Origin: Chelydra serpentina
Lineage: Eukaryota; Chordata; Testudines; Chelydridae
Length of the DNA: 64,000 bases
Reading direction: 5' to 3'
NCBI GenBank assembly: GCA_037349315.1
Contig: JBAIAC010000059.1
Location: forward strand, 15,966,501 to 16,030,500
Numbering within the stretch: the first letter of the stretch is position 1; each line of letters begins with the position of its first letter. Shown in pieces: positions 46,542 through 55,748 of this stretch. The notes beneath the pieces were generated by a model that saw nothing but the letters and a program-made list of their open reading frames with translations, did no database searches and was not told where the DNA came from. The translations under genes were made by a program, and so were the position numbers.

Positions 46542-47611
46542 CAGTAGCGTAGCCAGGGGGGGAGCAGGGGGAGCGGCTGCTCCCCCTATGAGGAAAAGCG
46601 GCGCTAAGGCGCCGTCCGAGCCTTGCTAGGGCGGCGCTTTAAAAGGCCTACGGCTCCTGCCGCTGCGGGGAGCCACGGGTCTTTTAAAGCGCCCCCGCCC
46701 CCCCGCCCCTCCCGCCGCTGCCGGAGCCTGAGTGGGGAGCGGCTCAGGGGGGCAGCGAGGTGGCTCCCCGCTCAGATGCTGAGGGGGGGGCAGCGAGGCA
46801 GGGGGCTCGCCACGGCTGCCCTCCGGCTCCCAGCTCAGCAACTCAGCCACTGAGCGGGGAGACAAAGAGCAGCCGCAGCAAGCCACCCCTTGTCTCCCCG
46901 CTCAACAGCTCAGCGGGGAGACAAGGGGCAGCCGCGGGAAGCCGTCCCTTGTCTCCTCGCTCAGCAGCTCAGCGGGGAGACAAGGGGCAGCAGCAGGAAG
47001 CAGCCCCTTGTCTCCCCGCTCAACAGCTCAGCGGGGAGACAAAGGGCAGCCACGGCGAGCCGCCCCTTGTCTCCCTGCTCAACAGCTCAGCGGGGAGACA
47101 AAGGGCAGCCACGGCGAGCCGCCCCTTGTCTCCCCGCTCAACAGCTCAGCGGGGAGACAAAGGGCAGCCACGGCGAGCCGCCCCTTGTCTCCCAGTTCAG
47201 CGAGGAGGCAGCGGGCAGCCATGGCGAGCTGCCCCTTGTCTCCCAGTTCAGCAGGGAGGCAGCGGGCAGCCTCAGCAAGCCGCCCCTTGTCTCCTCGCTC
47301 AGCCGCTGAGCGGAGAGACAAGGGGCAGCCGCAGCAAGCTGCCCCTTGAATCTCCGCTCAGCAGCTCAGCCGCTGAGCGGGGAGGCAGCAGGCAGCTGCC
47401 CGCCGCCCCCCAAATCTTGGCGCCCTAGGCGACAGCTTAGGGTCGCCTAGTGGGCGTGCGGGCCCTGCCAGCGGCTCCGGCGGCGGCGCTTTAAAGGGCC
47501 GGGGCTCGCAGCGGACCTTTAAAGCGTCGCAGGGTGAGTACAGGGGGAGGGGGAGTCGCCTTTTTATAGCGCCGCCGCTCCCCCTGTGCTCAAGACCTGG
47601 CTACGCTACTG
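46542..47611. mobile_element. hAT-type element of 1070 bp containing a hairpin minisatellite
   Basis: Ends CAGTAGCGTAGCCAGG and the complement CAGTAGCGTAGCCAGG are identical terminal inverted repeats, with a perfect 8-bp target duplication GATTACAG (46534-46541 and 47612-47619). No transposase. The interior is very CpG- and GC-rich. A second hAT-like end (GGTCGCCTAGTGGG ... GGGCCCTG, about 47430-47468) resembles the right end of the MITE at 24004, so the element is probably composite. Confidence 0.9.
46855..47400. repeat. Minisatellite of 61-bp self-complementary units
   Basis: About seven to eight units. Each contains CCCCTTGTCTCCCCGCT, a short loop, and its near-complement AGCGGGGAGACAAAGGG, so every unit can fold into a hairpin of about 17 bp. 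The first five units have a strict 61-bp period; later units are shorter. Because 61 is not a multiple of three, successive units shift frame and all three plus-strand frames show the same peptide repeats. Confidence 0.9.
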
Positions 47612-47619
47612 GATTACAG

Positions 47620-48740
47620 TAGTGGCTTTTACCTACTATGTGCTCTTATGGGGGGAAAGGGGCTTGAGGTGGTAGATCTGTGTAGTTTGCAGAACTGGGG
47701 GTCAAGCGCTTGCCCTTCCTCCCTCTTGCAGCTGCCTAATATGAATGGAGATAATGCAGAATAGGGTCACATTGCACGTGTATCTTGAGTCCCTCTACAT
47801 AGCTTCTCTGTGGCCTGCACCCATGGCAGCTCTGTCAATTTAAGGGTCTTGTATGCTGGCACAAAGGGGGCACAATTTGCCCCTAAACTGGATATTTCTG
47901 TGCACTTTTTAATCGTTCCAGGCTTTTCCCATCTACAGTAACAAAGCTAGACATTGAACTGTCTTAACTTCCCAGGGTCTGCTAACCTTGTTCCCTTCTA
48001 AGCTTTAAGATGCAGCATCATCCGTTAACCTACCCTCTCAAACAGCCCTTCACATTCTCCTTCCCTCTCTCTAGGGATCCTTACTAGTACCATATTTGCT
48101 ATTCCAGGTGGAATGGAAAGATCCTTGCCTGGAGGCCAAGCCTCATCTAACGCTGCCCTGCCTGAGGAATCCCAGCATGTTAATGCCCAGCTATAGAGGG
48201 ATGAAAAAAATATTGAATTGATCGAATGAAGCAAATTGTAACAATACTCTGCTGTCCAAGTTCAACTTGGGGCAGGGGAGAGAGAGAGATGACAGTTTTA
48301 CTATGTTCTAACTGCATGCACAAAAATAACCTGCTGTTGTGACATTGCGTTAGGATGTGATGAGTCCAAGTTGCCCTGCAATGTGACACAGCAACATTAA
48401 CAACACGATGTCTAAAGGTTGATGGGCTGCTGCTACTATGTAGTAGTAATTAATAATAACGGTGGGTCAGCCACCCTTTGGACTAGCATTTTAACCTGGC
48501 TCTGTGTTTAGCCGCTGTTGTGGGAGTGAACAGGAATGTAAAGCTGCTGTGCCTGACTAATCCATGACCTAAGAGTCTGTCACAGAATGGTAGAGAATCT
48601 ACCAGGGATTCAGAACGGAGGCAGTGATGTCTCGTCATTCAAATAAAAGAAGACATGCTGGGAATGATGTAAAAGTTGGCAGGCTCACGTACTGTGCTTG
48701 AGGTATCCACAGGTAGTCTAGGGAAGCCATATATCCCACT
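47620..48740. other. Noncoding stretch without a recognised feature
   Basis: No protein-like frame or named repeat. Confidence 0.5.
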
Positions 48741-48748
48741 TCTGGCCA

Positions 48749-48872
48749 TAGGCTGACCAGATGCCCCGATTTTATAGGGACAGTCCCGATATTTGGGGCT
48801 TTGTCTTATGTAGGCGCCTATTATCCCCCACCCGCTGTCCTGATTTTTCATACTTGCTGTCTGGTCACCCTA
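48749..48872. mobile_element. 124-bp hAT MITE (copy 3 of 3), inverted
   Basis: Ends TAGGCTGACCAGATG and the complement TAGGGTGACCAGACAGC, perfect 8-bp target duplication TCTGGCCA (48741-48748 and 48873-48880). Opposite orientation to copies 1 and 2. Confidence 0.93.
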
Positions 48873-49279
48873 TCTGGCCATCTCTAATTATATTTATGTT
48901 TGCAAACTCTGGATCTAGAGTTCTAAACTTCAGTAGGAACAAATTATTACTGATAGTCCCATTCAGTGGAAAGCGAAGCATTTTAGCAAATAAATGTGCA
49001 TGTTGTGTGATCTAAACTGTCACTACAATACATAGTGGATCCAAAGTTTTTCACAGAAATCCTCCTAAAAAAGTCATTAGGCAAACACAGCCCAGCATGG
49101 TGGAATGCATTTTTGTAAGGGTCAAGATATTAAGGAGAAAGGCCTCTGAGGTTAAAGCCAGGGTTACGTTCTTTCAGAGGTGCAACTGTAACCCACACAC
49201 CTCCTGCATGTTCTGTCCCATTTTGAGTGGCACTGGGACCACTTAAAGAGAGAGAGAGAAAGCAATTAATGAGTTTGCT

Positions 49280-49870
49280 CTACAGCCTTAGCTAACAGCC
49301 AGTTGGCTCTTAGCTCATGCAGTAGAGCAGGGATCTCAAACTCAAATCACCACGAGGGCCACATGAGAACTAGTAAATTGGCCCGAGGGCCGCATCACTG
49401 AAACCTTTTCATACAATGATACAAAAGTATAGTCAAAAATGAAAAAAATGAAGAGTAATATAGTATTCTATTAAAAGTCAATGTATTAACTTTTTAAAAA
49501 CTGTAATGCAAAGAGGGGTTTTAATAAAATATAAACACTCAGTAATGTTTGGAGCTTGGCTGCCAGTCGAGTCGGTGCTATGGCGGGCCACAGGAAGTAA
49601 CTCCGCGGGCCGCACGTGGCCCACGGGCCGCGTGTTTGAGACCCCTGCAGTAGAGGCTCATGCACTAAGCTCCAGAGATCCCAGGTTTGATCCCAACGAC
49701 CGGGGTCTGTCAGCATTACACAACCACCACAGTGATCTTGGGTCTGTCTATCTTTTCTGTTTTAGACCTTAAGCTCTTTGGTCCAGGGCCTGTCTCTTAC
49801 TATGTGTATGGACAGCACCTACACCTTCAAGCACTACCATAAAATAATATTAAAATGAAAGTAATAAATT
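49280..49870 (+). repeat. SINE remnant split by a hAT MITE
   Basis: Left part TTGGCTCTTAGCTCATGCAG and right part GCTCATGCACTAAGCTCCAG, CCCAGGTTTGATCCCAACG (B-box-like) belong to one tRNA-headed repeat; the tail AGACCTTAAGCTCTTTGGTC follows at 49765. The hAT element interrupts it after TGCAGTAGAG. Confidence 0.65.
49328..49647. mobile_element. hAT-type MITE, 320 bp, nested in a SINE
   Basis: CAGGGATCTCAAACTC and the complement CAGGGGTCTCAAACAC are the terminal inverted repeats; perfect 8-bp target duplication CAGTAGAG (49320-49327 and 49648-49655). Confidence 0.93.
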
Positions 49871-50690
49871 GTCAGGTGGGATAGGCATGCCCCCATCTAG
49901 TTGTTCTTGCAACACATTTAATAGAGAGAATGATTTTTGCTGTAAAAAAATAGGCATTTTAAATGATCCCTAATATTTATTTTTTCTTTATCGTAATAAA
50001 TCTCTCCCAACTCCCAAATATAAAAAAGACTTGCTGGTGTAGAAGTTGAACTTTGAATCCTGGGGCTAGCTTCTCTGCGGCTGTAAATCAGCATAGTTTC
50101 ACTGGAGTCAAATGTCAATGTAGAGGCTAATTAAATACACTGCACTTGTCTTTTTACTTTAGTATTAGAGGAAAAAGGAATTTTTTGGACAGCCAATTCC
50201 CCAGTATCTCAGTTGCAGTGACGTTTAATTGTGTTTCTTTGTAATTAGGAGTTTCCACATTTGGAAATCTTTTTGCATTGTCACATTCAAAGATGCCATA
50301 ATTAAATGCTGTTAAACATATTCTTCAGCTTCCATTGTGTAAAACATAGTGACCCTCGGCTTTTATCTTAAGAAATTCAAGTTTCAATACAGAAAACCTC
50401 TGATGACGAGCATGAGTTGATCTGGAGAAGAAAGGAAACAGATGTATCCTCTTATTCTTAACATAAATTGTTGGCGTTTACTTTTTTGGTGAACTGCAGT
50501 CATATCTCTCTCTCGATCGAGTGCAGAGGAAAAGAGTAATTAGCAAAGTATTACCGTTATTATTATTTCCTGATATTAACTCTCCTGCTACTTGTCCATC
50601 CTTTTTTCAGGCAGAGGAATGCAACTTGTAGATTGAGAATTCAAAATGGGTTTGGTTTTGTTTGTTTTACAGTCAGTCCTTTTCTATGCA
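49871..50690. other. Noncoding stretch with one palindromic repeat
   Basis: CTGCGGCTGTAAATCAGCATAG near 50075 belongs to the short palindromic family; nothing else recognised. Confidence 0.45.
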
Positions 50691-50696
50691 TAAAAG

Positions 50697-50935
50697 TTGT
50701 ACCACTTTAACTATATCGCTATAACCCACCCTAGAGTGGACACAGTTATAGCAATATAAAGGTGTCATACCTTTATAAGTACAGCTTATTCATATATGGG
50801 AAGAGGAATAAATTATACCAGTATATGGCACTTTTATACCAGTATAACTGCAACCATACTAGGGGGATTGTACTGATATAACTATTTGATTAAAAAAATA
50901 CCCTTTACCAAAATAGTTATATTGGTACAGAATCT
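50697..50935. mobile_element. Probable MITE with TA-rich inverted repeats
   Basis: TTGTACCACTTTAACTATAT at the left is near-complementary to ATAGTTATATTGGTACAGAA at the right, with internal TATACCAGTATAACTGC. No clear target duplication, superfamily undetermined. Confidence 0.55.
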
Positions 50936-50937
50936 GT

Positions 50938-51080
50938 GCCTGGACCAAGCAGGGAACTGAGGTACAGAAAGAGAGAAGGTGGCTTGCCCAAGGTCACACA
51001 AAGAATCAATAGCACATTAAGGAGTTGAACCAACAGGCTCTGTATGCCAAAGCAGGACCATAACTAGAAGGCCATACTTC
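50938..51080 (-). repeat. MIR-type SINE remnant, reversed
   Basis: ACTGAGGTACAGAAAGAG, GGCTTGCCCAAGGTCACAC and GGAGTTGAACCAACAGGCTC are the complement of the SINE core and head. Confidence 0.6.
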
Positions 51081-52140
51081 CTTCATAGTGCTTTTTGGCA
51101 GGACCAGTACTCCAATGTGCTCCATCCCTCTTTGCTTGCACTGTCTTCACATGCAGTTTCTGCAGTGTGCTGAACATTCCTGGCTAGGTTTAACAAGCAC
51201 ACCGCACCTTCAGACATCTGGTGAGAATAATCTAGATGGACACCCTGGGAGTAACTAGGAGGCTAGTAGTTATTTTTTTTAACAATTACATAATAGATGG
51301 GTTTTGGCTGCATCAGTTATCCCTTGTGAAATGAGATTTTCAGCTTCCTCCACAATCATGGTAATATTCAGTACGAGTCAAATTCAAACATTTGTGTTAT
51401 TTCTCTTATATAAACATCCTGCTGTGTACCTTTTCTCAGTATATTACAAAACTAGGCCACTTAAGGTTTTTTTGAGAGAATGTTGCTCCTATATATTTCA
51501 TTCTCTTTATAAATATTAAGTACCAAGATATATTGTGAAGAAAATCCTGTTACAGTTAGAGAGTTTTATTCAAGCATTTATCTATTCAAAGTGAAAAAAA
51601 TAATTCAAGAGCCTGCTCAGTCCCTTTTCACAGTGTCCTGCATCAAATTTCCCTTCACCTTCTACCGTCACACTTTAAGCTTCGGGTTTAATGGTGATTA
51701 GCAGTTTATTATCTTCTCACACTGTATTATATACCATGCCAAATATTGTTGTATAAAGTTAGTGGGCCAAATTCTGTTCTGAGTTGCACTGATGTAACCC
51801 AGCTAAAATCAACGTAGTTGTTTCATTGTAACTAGAAGGAGAATTTCCATCATCAGGACACTGCTATCCATGAAATATCCTGGGGTTATTCCTCTCAAGC
51901 AGACCCTGGATTGATAGGGAGAACAAAGGCAGAAGCTCCCTTACCTGAAAAGCAAATCATGCCTTTTCTGCAGCCACACACACATGGTGTCACGTACGTT
52001 CATATATTTATTGCAACTCATAATTTCTTACTCCAATCTCTGTTTTTCGCCCAAAGAAACCCTTATAGCAGAAAATAGGGAGGCAGCATGGTATAAATTG
52101 GAGTATTTATATAGATTTAGCCAAAAAGTAGGTTTTTTTC
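51081..52140. other. Noncoding stretch without a recognised feature
   Basis: No protein-like frame. A palindromic-repeat fragment lies near 51765-51840. Confidence 0.45.
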
Positions 52141-52144
52141 CCCC

Positions 52145-52849
52145 TGTGACAGGCTGCTGTTAGCAGCTACAAATCAAGCCCTTTGGAAGCCAGCACCCTG
52201 GTCAGTTAGGGTACATTTACACGGGAGTAAAAGACCCGTGGCTTGGTTGCGGCTGTCTTGGGTCAGCTGACTTGGGCCCATGGGGCTCGGGCTGTGGTGC
52301 TAAAAATTGTTGTGTAGATGTTCAGGCTTGGGCTGGAACTAAGCCCTCTGGGCCCTCCCCCCGACTAGGGTTCTAGAACTTGGGCTCTAGTCTGAGGCCA
52401 AACATCTACACAGCAATTTTACAGCCCTGCAGCCTGCATTAGCTGACCCAAGCCAGTGGTAGGTGTTTAACTGGTGTGTAGACGTACCCTTAGAACACCC
52501 AAGGCACTGGGTGTAGTTAGAGTAGAAGGGACTAAGGTAGTTTGGGTTTGGAAGGGTAGAAGAGATCACTTACACCTGTAAGGAGCCTGATGAACTAATA
52601 AGGCAATTAGCTCACCAGTTAGATCTCTCTGAGAAGAAAGCAAGCTGTATAAAAAGCTGTACCGGGGAGCAAAAAGGGATGGGGTTCTATATAACTTTTC
52701 CTATGTTGTGATATACCAGGAGTATAAACAATAATAAAGCTGCTTAGTGAAGGTATTCTATATATGCTGGTTAATTCATCCCGAGGGCTTACCAACCCGA
52801 GCTTCCAGTTCCTGGAGCTGAAGGAGGAACGCAGTCAAAACCCCCGACA
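52145..52849 (+). mobile_element. Probable solo LTR interrupted by a MITE
   Basis: Starts TGTGACAGGC and ends AACCCCCGACA. GTATAAAAAGC at about 52648 and AATAAAGC at about 52731 sit at the spacing of a promoter and polyadenylation signal. No target duplication was found, so the ends are tentative. Confidence 0.5.
52209..52489. mobile_element. Harbinger-type MITE, 281 bp, nested in an LTR
   Basis: GGGTACATTTACACGGG and the complement GGGTACGTCTACACACC are terminal inverted repeats, with TTA duplicated at 52206-52208 and 52490-52492. Same family as at 23474 and 26725. Confidence 0.9.
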
Positions 52850-55335
52850 GAAAATTTCAACTTTTCATTGAAATAACAAAAACAATTTTGGCCAAAAGCT
52901 ACCGAAAGCTGAAAAAAATGGTTTTCAAATGAAAAAATCAAAAATTTTAAAGGAAAGAACATTTTCTGTGAATATTTTTGTTTAGTTTAAAAAAAAAAAC
53001 CACTTCTTCTGTTGAAAAAAGTGTCACTGGAAAACTTTCAACCAACCCTTTCTGACGACTGCCTGTGTAGATAAACAAAATCAAATGCTCTGCATACCTA
53101 CTGCAAAGAACCACACAGGCATCAGTGATTCAGAGATGTATGCCCACTGGTACAGAGGGGGCAGTTGCCATTCTTTGGAGAAGTTCTGCTTGTTCTGCTG
53201 CAACATCTCTAACAGAGGCAGATCTCCAGTTACAGGTTGTGCTGCATTATGTTTACCATATGTTATTGATGTTCATAGCTTGCACAGTAGCAATACTGTG
53301 ATAAATGGATAATGCAGCTCAGAAAGGCACCAAATTGCATCATCTTTGGTGCTTAAAAGTAAAAAATTCCAAAAGTAGGTGGGAAAAGATTATTACAATT
53401 CCCCACAACACTGAAATGATAAATCCTTGGAACACTATCAACATAATTACTAAGAGGTGTTAAACACATATTTGTTCCAAGCAAAATATATTTTAGACTT
53501 ATCAGTAGCCTGATTTTTTTTAATGGTATTCTTGTCCTCATTAGAGATTTCTGTTGTTTGCAGGTCATCAGATGAACTTCTCCAGTGTTAACAAAAATAA
53601 GTTTTGACCTGTGTGGTAACTGTGGAACATATTACTGGATTAGGAAAGGAGATTTTCTGCCAAACTCTAGCTGCTGTTTATCCACAGTTAATTCCTTTGG
53701 ATATCAACTTGTGCTCTTCTTCCAACAGAATATTCTGTAACCATGATCAATGGGAAGGCTAGGTAGAGGCTGGGACACTGGGAAATTGACAGAATTAAGG
53801 GTTGTGGGACAAACTTTCCTCCTGGAGAGGTTGCAGTGCTGTAACTGAGAGGAGAATCTAACCTGTACAATATTTTTGAGTTGATTTTAATAGAAAAAAG
53901 GCAAGCTTCTGATGCTGTTACTTGCCTGCGAGTCAATGATACAAGTTCTAGCTGATGCAAGACAGCCTATGTCCATTGAGAAGAGCTGGGATAGAACAGA
54001 GTTGTGAGCTGGTCAAAAACCAGTTTAGGGGGGAAATTTCAAAATGTCGAACCAGTTTCCATTTCATAGGCGCTAAATGGACCCCCTTTCTCTTCCTTCC
54101 TAATGCTTCCATGACAATTTCATTGATTTTTTTTAACCAAATGTTTTATCAAAATCATGTTTGAAATCATATCGGACATTTTCATTTAGCAAAAAAGCAG
54201 GTTAAAAAAGCTTGCTAATGATTTCAAACACAATTTCAACTAAAATTTTATTTACAAAATGAACATGGAAACGTGCCTGAAAAACACAATATTATGTTAA
54301 ACTTGAATTTTTTGGTGTGTATGTGAAAAGTTTCATTTTTGAAATAATGCCATTGCACTTCAGGATTGATTTATTTATTGCAAAAAAGTTTGACTAGCTT
54401 TAGTTGACCCGTGTCACTGGGATCTTCTTGAATCCAGGCATAAAAGCTCAGAACTGAGATATATCACTATCAGTTTTTTCAGTCATGTACTCACTGAGAT
54501 GAGGCATCAGTGGGAACTGAGGATGCTCAAAACCTAGTAGGGTCTATCCCTAAAGGCCTAATTCAGGAAAGCCCTTACATACGTGCTCAGCTTTAATCAC
54601 TTGCTTATGCGCTTTGCTGAATAGGGGTGCAATTTAAGAGTGACTATTCCACCCTGCAGTTAGGTGTAGAATGAAGTTGTTCAAGTCACCCTATCTCAGG
54701 CTATCATTGCAACAGCGTGCATCTTCTTTGCCCCTTATGTGTGAACAGCCAAATATCCTTTTGACAGAATGCCTAATGATGGCCCTTTTTTTGTCCCCTC
54801 ATCTATGTGTGTGAGTGTGAGTGTGTGAGTGAGTGAGAGAGAGAGAGAGAGAGAGAGAAGTGAGTGAAGAACATAGTTCTTTCCCATGCTAAACAAGTTA
54901 ACAGTAGATCCGTTGGCAAAACAGGTTCTTACCAAATAAAGCACCAAAGAGAGAATATGATAGACAAGCATTTTTCAGGGTGAATAGGTGGCTGAGCAGA
55001 AACATTCCCCAAATCCACAGTGTGGAGAATGGAAGTCTCTTTAAACTAGAACTGAAATATTAAGCTATATGTGATTCCTTCCAAACAACGAACAAAGCCT
55101 TGAAGTTAAACGGTGTGTGAGATGATATGCTCTGAAGAACAGATTAATAGAAAACGAGAGCTAAGCAGAGTAATGTTAACTTAGAACTGTGGGTTATTTC
55201 ATGCTGTGGGTCACTTCTTAAATAGCGATCCTGTTCTGGGTACTTCCCAGTCCTAGTCTCATACTTGCCCTGAGAAAGCTCTCATAGTGCTTGTTTTCAT
55301 GAAAAGATAATATAGGTGCAGTATTAATGAGATAG
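52850..55335. other. Noncoding stretch, partly AT-rich foldback-like DNA
   Basis: 52855-53050 and 54010-54350 resemble the A/T-rich arms of the foldback family (AAAATTTCAACTTTTCATTG, GGTTTTCAAATGAAAAAATC) without resolvable ends. The rest shows nothing recognisable. Confidence 0.45.
54806..54860. repeat. (TG)n/(GA)n microsatellite
   Basis: GTGTGTGAGTGTGAGTGTGTG followed by GAGTGAGTGAGAGAGAGAGAG; compound simple repeat. Confidence 0.9.
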
Positions 55336-55337
55336 AC

Positions 55338-55368
55338 AACGTGGTCCAGTGGATAGAGTATTGCTCTA
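55338..55368 (+). repeat. SINE, left part (host of the Harbinger insertion)
   Basis: GTGGTCCAGTGGATAGAGTA is the tRNA-like head of a MIR-type SINE; the remainder resumes at 60426. Confidence 0.75.
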
Positions 55369-55748
55369 GGCCCTGGTCTACACTACGAGTTTAGGTCGAA
55401 TTTATTAGCGTTATTTCGATTGATCCGTGCACCCGTCCTCACGACGAAGCCCTTACCATCGACTTCTAGGGCTCTTAAAATCGATCTCGCCACTCCACCC
55501 CCAACGAGAGAATTAGCGCTTAAAGCGATATTGCCGAATCGATGTAGGCTAGTGAGGACGCAATTCGACAGTATCGGCCTCCTAAATCTATCCCACGGTG
55601 CATCAGCTGACCGCTCTAGACAGCGGTCTGAGCTCGAATGCTCCTCCCAGGTAGACAGGAAAAGCCCCGCGAACTTTTGAATTTCATTTCCTGTTTGGCC
55701 AGCGTGGTGAGCTGCAGGTGAGTGCAGATCTCATCAGCAGAGGTGACC

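Noticed and set aside
46855..47400. CRISPR-like regular repeat
   Set aside because: Repeats are contiguous without unique spacers, in eukaryotic DNA inside a hAT element.
46760..47428. 222-aa open frame with repeated SPLNSSAGRQ-like units
   Set aside because: The 61-bp minisatellite shifts frame each unit, so the same peptide appears in all three frames; the DNA is a hAT element.
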